A stretch of 57,712 nt of DNA from Acidobacteriota bacterium (GCA_025352795.1 JANXSF010000022.1:1-57712); one strand, 5' to 3'. Shown: positions 16,174-25,858, counted from the first letter of the stretch. Program-made: numbers and translations. Notes: a model not told the origin generated them from the sequence alone.

Positions 16174-17189
16174 TAACACCAATTCTCCGCGAACCAACAA
16201 ATCTCTTCAACGGGTATCTCTACGCAAATCGGATCACCCACTTTAAAATCTTCAGTAAAACCGGGCAATTCCACAAGCAGCGGAACACCAGCGTGGAGCA
16301 TCACCCGAAGTCGGCGACCTCGTCCCCAATGGACGATCTCTTCGATAGTGCCGGGCTGGCCATCGGATTTCAATTGCAGTTTCTCGGGTCGGAAGGCCAT
16401 ATGCGTGGGACGCCCGCCTATAGGCATTACAAACGTCCCAGCCGCTGTTTCAAACACTGCCCCAACTGGGCGACCTTCGAATACCTTCCAACCGAGGAAT
16501 GCTGCCACCTGCGAAGTTCGAGGTCTTGAAAACACCTCTTGCGGTGTGCCCTGTTGTGCCACGGTCCCATTTAACAGCAATACAATTTGGTCGGACAGTT
16601 GTGCCGCTTCTTCCTGATCATGCGTTACGAAAACAGTAGTTATCCGCAACTCGCGCTGTACCTTTCGTAACAGGGTCCGCATCTCCTCACGCAGCGATTC
16701 GTCCAAGGCAGAAAATGGTTCATCGAGCAGCAGTACTTTAGGTTTTGTCACCAAAGCCCGCGCTAGTGAAACACGTTGTTCCTGACCTCCTGAAAGTTGG
16801 CTGGGTCTGCGGCTTGCCAGCTCGCCGATCTGCAGGAGCTCCAGCATTTCAAAAACACGTTGCTTTGTTTCATCAGGATTCAAACGCCTGACTCGTAGCC
16901 CGAATGCCACGTTTTCCTGCACGCTCATATGCGGAAACAAGAGCGGCTTTTGAAACACCATGGCCGCCTCGCGCTTGTCAGCAGGTAAATGGTCCGCCGG
17001 TTCTCCATTGATAAGCAGGCTTCCTGAAGTTGGTGTCAGAAGTCCCGCAATCACTTTTAATAAAGTAGTTTTGCCACAACCGGAATGTCCTAAAAGTGAA
17101 GTCAGTTGTCCCGCTGGAAACTGAATGAAGATGTCGCGCAGAACGGGCTTTCCAGGATAGCCCGTGCAAATGTCGGATAGCCGAATCAT
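16173..17189 (-). CDS. ABC transporter ATP-binding protein (YnjD/PotA-like)
   Basis: The 338-residue protein has Walker A GHSGCGKTT, signature LSGGQEQRVSLARAL, Walker B VLLLDEPFSALD, switch His THDQEEA, and a C-terminal TOBE-like region (about 235-330). It powers the importer made with the two permeases and the binding protein upstream. It overlaps the binding-protein gene by 4 nt (ATGA). The class resembles the iron, thiamine, polyamine or molybdate importers; the ligand is unknown. Confidence 0.93.
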   Translation of the reverse strand: MIRLSDICTGYPGKPVLRDIFIQFPAGQLTSLLGHSGCGKTTLLKVIAGLLTPTSGSLLINGEPADHLPADKREAAMVFQKPLLFPHMSVQENVAFGLRVRRLNPDETKQRVFEMLELLQIGELASRRPSQLSGGQEQRVSLARALVTKPKVLLLDEPFSALDESLREEMRTLLRKVQRELRITTVFVTHDQEEAAQLSDQIVLLLNGTVAQQGTPQEVFSRPRTSQVAAFLGWKVFEGRPVGAVFETAAGTFVMPIGGRPTHMAFRPEKLQLKSDGQPGTIEEIVHWGRGRRLRVMLHAGVPLLVELPGFTEDFKVGDPICVEIPVEEICWFAENWC

Positions 17190-18340
17190 CGTAGTAAAAC
17201 GCTCTTTCGCCAGTCGCGATTCAAACGGTTCAGATATTCAGCATCGGGTTCCGGGATTGCGTGGGCTTCGCGTTCAGAAGCAGGCAGCGTGGCCACTCCC
17301 TGCGACAAGGCGTCCACTTCGTTGCGCTGTGCGTCAGTCAACTTTTCAAGAGCATGGGGGAATCCATTACCCAATACGCGGGCCATATCCAACACGCGTT
17401 CGTAGGAAACCAGTTCGTTAATCACCACTAGCGCACCTTGCGGATTGGATGCGTTAATTGCCACCGCCAGGAAATTGTAATTACTCAACGTTCCACTCTC
17501 AAAGACAAATGTGCGGGCCGTAGCTGGGAACTCACCGCGGGCAATTTTCTCTGAAGCGAAGGCTGGGGCATAGCTCATGGCGAAATCAATTTCCTGATTG
17601 GCAAACAGTCGATCCAATTCCTGTGGTGTGGATGGATAGGTTTCCCCCTTCTTCCAAAGAAATGGTTTCATCGTGTTCAAGTACTGAAACACTTGCTGTG
17701 AGGCCTTTTCATAAAGGTTCGCATCAAAGCCTGTTTGAAATCCACCACTGAAATACAACAGGATGTGCCTTATAAACGCCGAACCAGTGAAATCAGGCGG
17801 AGCGACATACGTGAATCGCCCAGGATGTTGTTTCGTCCAAGCCAACAAATTCCTGAACGATTTCGGTGGCTGCGGAGTGCGCGCGCTGTCGTAAGCCATC
17901 ACGAATTGTGAATTTTGCCAAGGTATTTCAAACCCATCGATTGCTGTGCCAAAATCGTGCAGCCTCGCCCAGTCCGGATAGGCACTGGCGTTCGGAATCG
18001 ACTGTGCCATTGGACCCCAAAGCAACTTCCCCTTTTTAGCAGAACGAAAGTTTTCCCCATTGATCCAAAGCACATCAATGGAACCGCTGCCGTTCTTACC
18101 TGCATCCCGTTCGTTACGAAGTTTGGCGATTGCCTCACTGGTTTGATTGAAAGGCACCAGCCGCAGGTGGATGCCGTGCTTCTTCCACATCGCATCAGTG
18201 ACCGTGGTTTGAAAATATCGGTTACGAGCCTCATCGCCAAACCACATGGCCAGGCTCACTTCGTCACTACGCTTGGACGCGCAGCATGTCAGCAATAGCA
18301 GCAGCAGCGGCGGCAATGACGTGATGAGGAGTTTATTCAA
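17186..18340 (-). CDS. ABC transporter substrate-binding lipoprotein (YnjB-like)
   Basis: The 384-residue protein has a lipoprotein-type signal peptide (LLLLLLTCCAS, with a Cys near residue 20). A periplasmic binding-protein fold follows, with a WINGENF motif near residue 93, a hallmark I associate with E. coli YnjB. YnjBCD is a conserved ABC importer of undetermined substrate. The gene overlaps the upstream permease by 8 nt and the ATPase by 4 nt, so the four parts are one transcript. Confidence 0.85.
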   Translation of the reverse strand: MNKLLITSLPPLLLLLLTCCASKRSDEVSLAMWFGDEARNRYFQTTVTDAMWKKHGIHLRLVPFNQTSEAIAKLRNERDAGKNGSGSIDVLWINGENFRSAKKGKLLWGPMAQSIPNASAYPDWARLHDFGTAIDGFEIPWQNSQFVMAYDSARTPQPPKSFRNLLAWTKQHPGRFTYVAPPDFTGSAFIRHILLYFSGGFQTGFDANLYEKASQQVFQYLNTMKPFLWKKGETYPSTPQELDRLFANQEIDFAMSYAPAFASEKIARGEFPATARTFVFESGTLSNYNFLAVAINASNPQGALVVINELVSYERVLDMARVLGNGFPHALEKLTDAQRNEVDALSQGVATLPASEREAHAIPEPDAEYLNRLNRDWRKSVLLR

Positions 18341-19082
18341 GGCTCTGATTTTCCCGCAGAAACCAATTGCTAATCACAAACAACAACGTGGGCGGCAGTA
18401 TCATCAAAAGAGACATCGCCGCAGCAACCGCACCATCACCGCTTTTTTCAAACCCAACTAAGACAATGGGAAGAGTTAGAATCCGTTCCCCACCAATCAA
18501 TAACGTCAACAGGTATTGACTCCAACTCATCAGAAAGGAAAGCGTCAAAGCCAACGCAATTCCTGGTGCAATGGATGGCCCAGTGACATGCCGCCACACC
18601 TGCCACTTGGATGCCCCTAACGTCCTTGCCTGGGCCTCTAAATCTAAATCCAACTTTGAAAAACTGGCCATCAATGTCAGTGCGGCGTATGGCACGCTGG
18701 GAATCAGATGCACCAGCAGGACGCCCATCCATTGGTCAGTCAATCCATAGCGTAAGAACAGTCCGTGAAGTCCCATGGCCGATGCTAATGGCTGCGTCAA
18801 TAAAGGTAGGAACAACAGCCACAACAGCAATCGCTTTCCGGTGAAGGAATGCAGTGCCAACACACGTGCTGCGGGCAAGGAAATCAACGTGGAGAGTATG
18901 GCCACTGTGACCGCCAAGGAAAGGCTGGTAACCAATGGGCCGCCACTTTGTTCCACCACAAAGTTCCAGGCCCGCAAACTGAATTCACGTGGAAGCAGCG
19001 TGGGCCACAGCCACCCTTGCGCAGTGGAAAGGAACAGTAGCATGGCCACTGGCCACAAACAAAAGAGTGCCAGTTTTTTCAT
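18333..19082 (-). CDS. ABC transporter permease (second subunit)
   Basis: The 249-residue inner-membrane protein has about six hydrophobic segments and an EAA-type cytoplasmic loop (EAQARTLGASKWQVWRHVTGP) that docks on the ATPase. It overlaps the other permease by 4 nt and the binding-protein gene by 8 nt. Confidence 0.9.
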   Translation of the reverse strand: MKKLALFCLWPVAMLLFLSTAQGWLWPTLLPREFSLRAWNFVVEQSGGPLVTSLSLAVTVAILSTLISLPAARVLALHSFTGKRLLLWLLFLPLLTQPLASAMGLHGLFLRYGLTDQWMGVLLVHLIPSVPYAALTLMASFSKLDLDLEAQARTLGASKWQVWRHVTGPSIAPGIALALTLSFLMSWSQYLLTLLIGGERILTLPIVLVGFEKSGDGAVAAAMSLLMILPPTLLFVISNWFLRENQSLE

Positions 19083-19909
19083 GGCAACACCACGCTTTTG
19101 GGATCGCGCAATAAGCCGGAAACTTGCAGATAAATTGCGGCCAACCCAGCGCTGATGAAGGTCATGAAAATACTGACAAGCATTGCGGAGGGTCTGCCAG
19201 TAAGTTCACTGGATTGGAAATATCGTTGAGCCAAAACACTGAGCACCGTTGGGTAGCTTCTGCCCAAAAGGAATGGAACATCAAAGGAAGCAAACACGAA
19301 AGCAAACACGATCAGTGCTGCCGGTAAAATTGCTGGTGCCAAGAGTGGCAACGTCACAAAACGCAATCGATCCCAGTATCCAGCGCCTAAGTTCTGAGCA
19401 ACTTCTTCATAGTGCCGTCCACTGCGCATCAACAATGCGAGCGATGTGACGGCCAGGAACGGAGTCTCTTTGATCCAATAAGTAAGAATGATTCCCAAAC
19501 CGTAAGGGTCCTGAACAAGGTCAGGAAATTGCCCTGGACCTTGAATGAATCCCAGCGCAAAGGCAATCCTGGAAATCAGGCCGCTTGGCGAAGCAAGATG
19601 TAATAAAACAATCGCCATGGTCAAGTGGGGCATGGCGATTGGGATTTGCAGCAGACTCATGGCACTGCGGCTATTTTGTAAGCCAAGCGCCAAAGCCACG
19701 CCTGTCAGGGTGGAAATCACAGTAGAGGCCAAGGCAATCCAAAATGTGAAACCTAAAGCAGCGCGTAGTTCAGGATCCTGCAACAGCTCCCTGGGTGCGG
19801 CAAAGCTTTCTTGGACAGCCAAAACAATCCCACCCAGGAACAAACCCACCAGCACGAACAGCAGCGGAAAAAGCAGCGCTAGCCTTTTATAACGAGTAAA
19901 TCCGTCCAC
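19079..19909 (-). CDS. ABC transporter permease (first subunit)
   Basis: The 276-residue protein has about six membrane segments, the first at residues 10-32, and an EAA-type loop (YEEVAQNLGAGYWDRLRFVTLP). Together with the neighbouring permease it would form a heterodimeric channel. The start lies 23 nt inside the xylose isomerase gene, consistent with coupling. Confidence 0.9.
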   Translation of the reverse strand: MDGFTRYKRLALLFPLLFVLVGLFLGGIVLAVQESFAAPRELLQDPELRAALGFTFWIALASTVISTLTGVALALGLQNSRSAMSLLQIPIAMPHLTMAIVLLHLASPSGLISRIAFALGFIQGPGQFPDLVQDPYGLGIILTYWIKETPFLAVTSLALLMRSGRHYEEVAQNLGAGYWDRLRFVTLPLLAPAILPAALIVFAFVFASFDVPFLLGRSYPTVLSVLAQRYFQSSELTGRPSAMLVSIFMTFISAGLAAIYLQVSGLLRDPKSVVLP

Positions 19910-21128
19910 GATGTTGCCCGATCAGGATCTGAAATAATCTATGCGCAATCAATTCATGCAGCGTCAGCAATTCTTTGTGTGAAGCCGCAATCCCTTCTGC
20001 ATCCCGATGATCTTTTACCCGAGGTCCGCCAGCCTTCAGTGCGTCCACTGCTTCTTTCAGAATGGAATCTGTCATCACTTCGCCAGCCATTTCCCACAAC
20101 GTGATGAAGCGATCCACCGCAGTGGGAAAGCTCACAGAAAACACGCCATGACGACTGGTTGTGCGTGGTGGTTTGTAATCTAAATTGAAAGGACCATTGT
20201 ATTCGTGGCTCCGCAACAACACTAAAACATTCAACCAGTCCAGGGGATTCACCAGTCCTACGGCAATGTCCACGTCGTGCTTCAAACGGTATCCGTCATT
20301 GATATCGAAATGCCACAGCTTGCCGCACAATAGCGCCCTGGCCAATGCTGCCCGCGGTGCTGCTCCCCACATGAGTTCGTGTAGATATTCCGGGTTCAAC
20401 CCGACCATTTCCGGATGTTCCAAAAGTCCTGATGAAATAAATCCCAACATGGCATCGGAGGTGGGCAGTAAGATTTCCGCCTGCGGCTCAAACGGCTTGG
20501 CCTCCATGCAATGCTTCAGCGTGGGCCTTCCCATTTTGCCAGCAATCTCAATATCGGCACGGCAGGCGGCGTTCAAACCTTCCGCATACCAGCGCAATGT
20601 TTCGGTTTCTTCCACGGCACCTTGAACGGAGTAGCCAAGCGTACCCGGCCAATACACTGCATAACTGGCACCCAACTGATGACCCATTTGAACTGTGTTG
20701 CACAATCGCCATGAGGCATATTGCCGTATTTGAGGCGATTCTGCCGCCGGACTGGCTGCAAACACCGCGTGATGGAATGTTTCTGTGGTCACCATGGAAC
20801 AAGCCACGCCGTTTTTTTTCAAAGACGACTTGATCTTGCTGATGGTTTTTTCCTGACCTTCCTTGCCCAGATCATCGGTAGCAATCACGTCCGTATCATG
20901 AGTACACCAATGCCCAATGCCGATTTTGCCGTATGCTTCAATCACTTTTTCAAAGGTGATTGGCGACCGTGTGGGGGCATGAAACAGCGCTTGCCCTTCA
21001 TACGCCGCTGCCCACTGCGGGCCCGTCAAAAAATACTTACGGCGGGTATCTGGTGAATAGGAACCGCCACAAGCATTGGCCAAACGGTCAACCAAAGCTT
21101 GCTGTTTATTAATGGGAATTGGTTTCAT
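19887..21128 (-). CDS. xylA: Xylose isomerase
   Basis: The 413-residue TIM-barrel protein retains the two-metal ligands of xylose isomerase: MEAKPFEPQ (catalytic Glu/Lys region), LNPEYLHELMWG (Glu, His), HFDINDGYRLKHDVD (Asp pair) and DYKPPRT near residue 325. The reaction is reversible D-xylose to D-xylulose, and the enzyme often acts on other aldoses. I prefer ATG 21128 (MKPIPINKQQ); an upstream in-frame ATG at 21152 would add 8 residues. No xylulokinase is nearby. The linked ABC importer may supply a sugar, but the transporter type is not a classical sugar one. Confidence 0.87.
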   Translation of the reverse strand: MKPIPINKQQALVDRLANACGGSYSPDTRRKYFLTGPQWAAAYEGQALFHAPTRSPITFEKVIEAYGKIGIGHWCTHDTDVIATDDLGKEGQEKTISKIKSSLKKNGVACSMVTTETFHHAVFAASPAAESPQIRQYASWRLCNTVQMGHQLGASYAVYWPGTLGYSVQGAVEETETLRWYAEGLNAACRADIEIAGKMGRPTLKHCMEAKPFEPQAEILLPTSDAMLGFISSGLLEHPEMVGLNPEYLHELMWGAAPRAALARALLCGKLWHFDINDGYRLKHDVDIAVGLVNPLDWLNVLVLLRSHEYNGPFNLDYKPPRTTSRHGVFSVSFPTAVDRFITLWEMAGEVMTDSILKEAVDALKAGGPRVKDHRDAEGIAASHKELLTLHELIAHRLFQILIGQHRGRIYSL

Positions 21129-21178
21129 TGAGATCCGGGAACTTCCTAGCATAACCCAGTCAGATGGCCTTCAGACAA

Positions 21179-21517
21179 CTACCCGTTTTTAAATAATGTA
21201 AGCAGCAATACGGTTGTGGTTTCGGCATGCACGGAATGAGGCAAATCTTTATCCATTCGCACCAGCGTCCCCGCTTTGACTGCCTGTTCCTTCTCCCCGC
21301 TTTTGAAAAGAGCATTGCCTGCAAGCAAGCAGATAGTGCCTGGAAATGGTGCTTTGTGTGTTTTTAATCCTGATCCGCCCACAATCACAAGGCGAACAAT
21401 TTTGACCAAGGAATCTTCATGGACGACTCTGCTCATCACGCCGCTGGGTGGCAATTCGTTGGTTCCTGCCAAATCTTGAAATATTTCGTAAGTTTCCATA
21501 CCCTCCACTCTACACAT
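21179..21517 (-). CDS. Small cupin-domain protein
   Basis: A 112-residue single cupin barrel: THKAPFPGTICLLAGNALF resembles motif 1 with few histidines, and DKDLPHSVHAETTTVLLLTLF resembles motif 2. Such proteins bind metal and small acids or act as sensors. Start is ambiguous: ATG 21517, or ATG 21499 (METYEIF), which has GGAGGG only 1 nt upstream, too close to be ideal. It begins the minus-strand run and diverges from acs with 20 nt between start codons. Confidence 0.75.
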   Translation of the reverse strand: MCRVEGMETYEIFQDLAGTNELPPSGVMSRVVHEDSLVKIVRLVIVGGSGLKTHKAPFPGTICLLAGNALFKSGEKEQAVKAGTLVRMDKDLPHSVHAETTTVLLLTLFKNG

Positions 21518-21537
21518 CTTGATAGAATCAACCCTGA

Positions 21538-23475
21538 ATGAGTCAAGAAGCTATCTATCTGCCAAGCCCGGAGTTTGTCTCCCAAGCTAACGTCAAAGGT
21601 ATGGAAGGGTACCGAGCCCTCTATCAACAAGCATTGGACGATCCTGAAAAGTTTTGGGGAAATCTTGCCGAAACAGAACTGCACTGGTTCCAGAAATTCG
21701 ACAAGGTCCTGGATTGGAGTGAAGCTCCTTTTGCCAAATGGTTTGTCGGTGGAAAGACCAACGTCTGCTATAACTGCGTGGATCGCCACCTGAACACAGA
21801 TCGCAAGAATAAAGCTGCCATTATTTTTGAAGGCGAACCCGGTGACCAACGCGTCATCACCTATCAGGAATTGCATCGGCTGGTTTCCCGATTCGCTAAT
21901 GTGTTGAAGGGCAGGGGATTGCAAGCCGGGGATCGATCCATCATCTACATGCCGATGATTCCGGAAGCGGCCATCGCCATGCTTGCCTGTGCCCGCATCG
22001 GCGTAATTCATAGTGTGGTGTTCGGCGGGTTCTCTGCTGAAGCACTGAAGACTCGCATTCAAGATTTGAATGCGCAAGTGGTGATCACAGCCGATGGTGG
22101 TTGGCGTCGGGCCAAGGAAGTACGGCTGAAAGATGCAGTGGACGAAGCTGTCAAAGACTGCCCCTCTGTGGCCAATGTGATCGTCTACAAGCGCACCGGA
22201 TCGGCGGTTCCGATGGACCCGCATCGCGATCATTGGTGGCACGATTTGGATGAAGGTGTCAGCGAAGATTGTCCAGCGGTTCCACTGGATAGTGAGCATC
22301 CTCTTTACGTTCTCTATACTTCAGGCACCACCGGAAAGCCCAAGGGAATTCTGCACACCACAGCGGGCTATTTGTTGCAAGCGGCCATGACCGTGAAATG
22401 GGTTTTCGACATGAAGGAGCAGGATACCTACTGGTGCTCTGCCGACATTGGCTGGGTCACCGGCCACAGTTACATTGTGTACGGACCCCTTGCCGTTGGT
22501 GCCACCAATATTATGTACGAGGGTGCCCCGGACACACCTGCGTTTGATCGTTGGTGGCGCATCATCGACAAGTACAAAGTCAGCATCTTCTATACTTCGC
22601 CTACCGCTATCCGAGCGTTAATTCGTCAAGGAGATCATTGGCCAAAAGCGCACAATTTAGCAAGTCTGCGCTTACTTGGAAGCGTTGGCGAACCTATTAA
22701 TCCTGCTGCCTGGGAATGGTATCACTCCGTTATCGGCAAGAATCGTTGCCCCATTGTGGACACCTGGTGGCAGACCGAAACCGGGGCTATCATGATTGCT
22801 CCAATGCCCGGTGCGGTGCCGTTGAAACCTGGATCGGGTACTTTGCCCATGCCCGGTGTGGTCCCTGAAATTGTTGATCTCAAAGGTAACCCGGTTCCGG
22901 ATGGCAACGAAGGATATATGATTCTGCACAAGCCCTGGCCCAGCATGTTGCGTACACTTTGGGGTGATCCTGATCGTTACAAAGAGGCCTACTGGAGCAA
23001 GCTGGAAGGCATCTATTTTACGGGTGATGCGGCACGTCGTGACAAGGACGGCTATTACTGGATTTTGGGTCGAGTCGATGATGTGATGAACGTCAGTGGA
23101 CATCGGTTAAGCACCATGGAAGTGGAATCGGCGTTGGTGCGCCATCCGCATGTGGCTGAAGCAGCAGTGGTGGGCAAGCCGCATGAGATTACCGGGCAAG
23201 CCGTCTGCTGCTTCGTGACGCTGAAGAAAGGTGTGGATCAAAAGCATGACGAACTGGGAAAGGAACTTCGGCAATGGGTGGCCCATGAAATTGGAGCCTT
23301 CGCCCGACCCGAAGAAATTCGTTTCACCGATGTACTGCCAAAGACTCGTAGCGGCAAAATAATGCGCCGTCTTCTGCGGGAAATCGTCACGTCGAATACA
23401 GTGGGTGGTGATGTGACTACGTTGGAAGATATGTCTGTATTGACTCGCCTTGCATCACAAAACGACGAGGATTAG
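21538..23475 (+). CDS. acs: Acetyl-CoA synthetase
   Basis: The 645-residue AMP-forming enzyme has the P-loop [11 protein letters not shown], the acetate/AMP pocket around [38 protein letters not shown], and the C-terminal catalytic Lys in [13 protein letters not shown]. It converts acetate, ATP and CoA to acetyl-CoA. That C-terminal lysine is the classic site of regulatory acetylation, and a deacetylase-family gene lies at 15223-16173. It is divergent from the cupin gene with only 20 nt between them, so promoters must overlap coding sequence. Confidence 0.97.
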   Translation: MSQEAIYLPSPEFVSQANVKGMEGYRALYQQALDDPEKFWGNLAETELHWFQKFDKVLDWSEAPFAKWFVGGKTNVCYNCVDRHLNTDRKNKAAIIFEGEPGDQRVITYQELHRLVSRFANVLKGRGLQAGDRSIIYMPMIPEAAIAMLACARIGVIHSVVFGGFSAEALKTRIQDLNAQVVITADGGWRRAKEVRLKDAVDEAVKDCPSVANVIVYKRTGSAVPMDPHRDHWWHDLDEGVSEDCPAVPLDSEHPLYVLYTSGTTGKPKGILHTTAGYLLQAAMTVKWVFDMKEQDTYWCSADIGWVTGHSYIVYGPLAVGATNIMYEGAPDTPAFDRWWRIIDKYKVSIFYTSPTAIRALIRQGDHWPKAHNLASLRLLGSVGEPINPAAWEWYHSVIGKNRCPIVDTWWQTETGAIMIAPMPGAVPLKPGSGTLPMPGVVPEIVDLKGNPVPDGNEGYMILHKPWPSMLRTLWGDPDRYKEAYWSKLEGIYFTGDAARRDKDGYYWILGRVDDVMNVSGHRLSTMEVESALVRHPHVAEAAVVGKPHEITGQAVCCFVTLKKGVDQKHDELGKELRQWVAHEIGAFARPEEIRFTDVLPKTRSGKIMRRLLREIVTSNTVGGDVTTLEDMSVLTRLASQNDED

Positions 23476-23537
23476 TTGGCTGTCGAACTGTTGAACGAGC
23501 CAGTAGCTTTCACGAGTTGCTGGCTAAAGTGTAGTGC

Positions 23538-23849
23538 ATGAAGTTCGAAGATTTCGACATCCAACATCGGAAGAATATAATGGATCAATTGCCTAGCGAA
23601 TGGTTTGCGGACACAACTACGGAAGCGCTTAATGTCTACATTGAACTCCATCGAGCCATGTCGCAGAGCCAACGCCTTGCCAGGGTTTTCGAGCTCGGCC
23701 AATTTCAACATTCCCTGCAAGTGGCCAATGTAAGATCAAACTATCCCAATGCTGACGAGCAAGAAGTGTTTTTGCGCGTGGCGGCCCGCCGTCTTGGGCG
23801 CGACTTGATGATTGAAGTTTACAACTGGGATCCGGACCTTCATCCGTGA
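23538..23849 (+). CDS. Small protein paired with a nucleotidyltransferase
   Basis: A 103-residue soluble, helical protein with no signal peptide. Visible features are an acidic start (MKFEDFDIQH), a basic patch RLARVFELGQ and a repeated-arginine helix FLRVAARRLGRDL. It overlaps the next gene by 4 nt (GTGA), a pairing typical of two-gene modules. I do not recognise a named family. It might be the partner of a toxin-antitoxin-like nucleotidyltransferase, but it lacks a recognisable HEPN RxxxxH motif or DNA-binding domain. Confidence 0.65.
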   Translation: MKFEDFDIQHRKNIMDQLPSEWFADTTTEALNVYIELHRAMSQSQRLARVFELGQFQHSLQVANVRSNYPNADEQEVFLRVAARRLGRDLMIEVYNWDPDLHP

Positions 23850-24433
23850 CGGAACTTGGCGCGGTTTTTGCGAAGTTGCTTGAGGTTCTCGACCGATTCC
23901 AGATCCCCTACCTTGTGGGTGGCTCTGTTGCAAGCGGAAGCTACGGCCTTCCTCGCCAAACCAACGACATCGACATTGTTGCGGATTTCGCAAAAGCGAA
24001 CCTGAGAGAATTCTTCCATTTTCTAAAAGAAGACTTTTATGTGGATGGCGAGACGGCCATGGAAGCCATACGGCAAGGACGCCCCTTCAACGCAATTCAC
24101 CTTAAAGGCGCTTTTAAGTTCGATTTCTTTCCGGCAAGTGCGGGAGGATTTTCACAATCCGAACTGCGGCGTCGACGTTACACTGTTTCAGCCATGCCGG
24201 GGCTGACGAATATCGAATTTGCAATCTCCAGCCCGGAGGATACTATCCTCGCGAAAATGGTTTGGTTTCGAAAAGGTGGTGAAACTTCTGATCGCCAATG
24301 GCACGATATTCTCGGTGTTCTCAGAGTTCAAATGGCCAGTCTGGATCAGGATTACCTAAGTCATTGGGCTAAGCAATTGAATGTTACAGATCTTCTGCAC
24401 AAGGCTTTGAAAGACAATGGCGAGTCTTCCTAA
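23846..24433 (+). CDS. Nucleotidyltransferase-fold protein (DUF6036/AbiEii-like)
   Basis: The 195-residue protein has a nucleotidyltransferase core: YLVGGSVASGSYGLPRQTNDIDIV near residues 22-45 gives the Gly-Ser motif and the DxD metal site, and FKFDFFP near 92-98 gives the third Asp. Proteins with this fold transfer nucleotides to RNA, protein or small molecules and appear as the toxin or modifier in TA and AbiE systems. GTG start 23846 overlaps the upstream partner by 4 nt. The role is inferred from fold only. Confidence 0.75.
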   Translation: MTELGAVFAKLLEVLDRFQIPYLVGGSVASGSYGLPRQTNDIDIVADFAKANLREFFHFLKEDFYVDGETAMEAIRQGRPFNAIHLKGAFKFDFFPASAGGFSQSELRRRRYTVSAMPGLTNIEFAISSPEDTILAKMVWFRKGGETSDRQWHDILGVLRVQMASLDQDYLSHWAKQLNVTDLLHKALKDNGESS

Positions 24434-24449
24434 GCGGCGAGTTGCCACT

Positions 24450-24475
24450 GTACAATCCAGCCACCTCGACATGCC
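24450..24475 (+). repeat. Left copy of a 26-bp direct repeat
   Basis: The 26-bp stretch opening GTACAATCCAGCC and ending CGACATGCC recurs at 25285-25310 with 3 differences. The two copies bracket the beta-barrel gene at 24580-25143. Confidence 0.5.
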
Positions 24476-24579
24476 CGATTAAAATCGGAATAACGTCCAA
24501 CACTAATTGATCTGTGTAACTTTCGAGGCTTCCAAGGGCCAATTCTATTCAAACTCACTATGTAATCCGTCCACTACAT

Positions 24580-25143
24580 ATGAGAGCAATTTTAATTTTC
24601 TTGGGAATCTTTACGAGCCTTACCAGCTTTGCTGCGGACACGCAATTTGGCTCAAGTACTTTTACCGTGGGAGTCGGTGGTGCATTTCCAGTGAGTGGAT
24701 ATCGTACCAGTGGTTTCTACAATGGTCCCTCCTTTGTCGGTGACTACGAATTCGGGTTGCACCGATTTGTCGCAGCAAACATTGGCGTAGAGAATTTTTC
24801 GTTACCTTTTGACGTTAACTCTAAATTTGGAATTTCAACCAATCGAGAGAGGGTTACCTTGATGCCTTTCGGACTTCGCGGAATCTTTCCACTTGCCGAT
24901 GATCGCATTGAGTTATTTGCTGGAACCGGTGCAGCAGTTCTTTGGAGCAGCGAGTATAACCTTGGCAACCCTTTCCAGAGAAACAATATTCTTTGGCAGT
25001 TAAACAGCGGAGCACGCATCGCAGTAGACCGTTCCAAGCATTTCCGCATTGGGCCAACCGTCAAATACTATCGCGACCTGGGCAGACCGACACAGCAATG
25101 GGTATCGGTGACCGGGGATTTAAGTTTTCGATTCGGACATTAA
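24580..25143 (+). CDS. Outer-membrane beta-barrel protein
   Basis: The 187-residue protein has a clear signal peptide (MRAILIFLGIFTSLTSFA, cut before ADTQ). Alternating hydrophobic and polar strands follow, with aromatic girdle residues (STFTVGVGGAF; NIGVENFSLPF; RFRFGH-like end DLSFRFGH). This is typical of an 8-strand OmpW/OmpA-type barrel. No enzyme motif is seen. It stands alone, bracketed by a 26-bp direct repeat. Confidence 0.75.
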   Translation: MRAILIFLGIFTSLTSFAADTQFGSSTFTVGVGGAFPVSGYRTSGFYNGPSFVGDYEFGLHRFVAANIGVENFSLPFDVNSKFGISTNRERVTLMPFGLRGIFPLADDRIELFAGTGAAVLWSSEYNLGNPFQRNNILWQLNSGARIAVDRSKHFRIGPTVKYYRDLGRPTQQWVSVTGDLSFRFGH

Positions 25144-25284
25144 CTGGCGAGCCAGAGCATTGGTGCAGCAGGCGGAATCGCCAGGCGGTTCCGACTGCTG
25201 CGGATCATCGCAATTATGTACTAGCAGGCGGGATATTGAAATTGGCATCATAACAATCCGCATACTAACCGGCGCGTGCCCCCA

Positions 25285-25310
25285 GTACAATACAGCCGCC
25301 ACGACATGCC
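25285..25310 (+). repeat. Right copy of the 26-bp direct repeat
   Basis: Opens GTACAATACAGCC and ends CGACATGCC; 23 of 26 bases match the copy at 24450-24475. It could be a conserved promoter/leader segment or a duplication footprint. Confidence 0.5.
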
Positions 25311-25341
25311 GTGATACCATAAAAGAGTCTTAACAACCATC

Positions 25342-25857
25342 ATGATTCGTGCTTTCCGCGGGGTGCTGCCACGTGTTGCTCCCTCAGCCTATATCGATCC
25401 CAGCGCACAAGTTATCGGCGACGTCACCCTTGGGGAACGCTCTTCAATTTGGTGTAATGCAACACTGCGTGGCGACGTCAATCGTATTGTCATCGGCAAT
25501 GAAACCAACGTTCAGGATAACGCCGTTTTGCATGTGGATGAAGGCGATTTTCCCTTGCACCTAGGTGACCGCGTCACCGTTGGACATTCTGCAATGCTGC
25601 ATGGCTGTACCGTTGAAGACGGGGCCTTGATTGGCATTGGGGCCATTGTATTAAATGGCGCGAAAATTGGTGCAGGCGCGGTGGTTGCTGCTGGTGCGTT
25701 AGTGTCCGAAGGGGTAGTGATTCCTGCTGGATCGCTGGCTATGGGCGTCCCTGCGAAAGTGCGTCGTCAAGTGACTGACGAAGAAAAAATCCGCTTCAGC
25801 GTGAATGCTGATCATTACGTTACCTTGTGCCAATCCTATCGCGAGGAACCTGCTTAA
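25342..25857 (+). CDS. Gamma-class carbonic anhydrase family protein
   Basis: The 171-residue left-handed beta-helix protein of hexapeptide repeats has the metal-binding histidines in NAVLHVDE and VGHSAMLHGC. The C-terminal helix follows NVPAK-like GVPAKVRRQV. Members are trimers; many are carbonic anhydrases, others (YrdA, PaaY) have thioesterase or unknown roles. It is followed 1 nt later by hisS. Confidence 0.9.
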   Translation: MIRAFRGVLPRVAPSAYIDPSAQVIGDVTLGERSSIWCNATLRGDVNRIVIGNETNVQDNAVLHVDEGDFPLHLGDRVTVGHSAMLHGCTVEDGALIGIGAIVLNGAKIGAGAVVAAGALVSEGVVIPAGSLAMGVPAKVRRQVTDEEKIRFSVNADHYVTLCQSYREEPA

Positions 25858-25858
25858 A

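Noticed and set aside
23476-23537. Terminator after acs
   Set aside because: An imperfect GCCAG/CTGGC hairpin exists but has several mismatches and no T-run.
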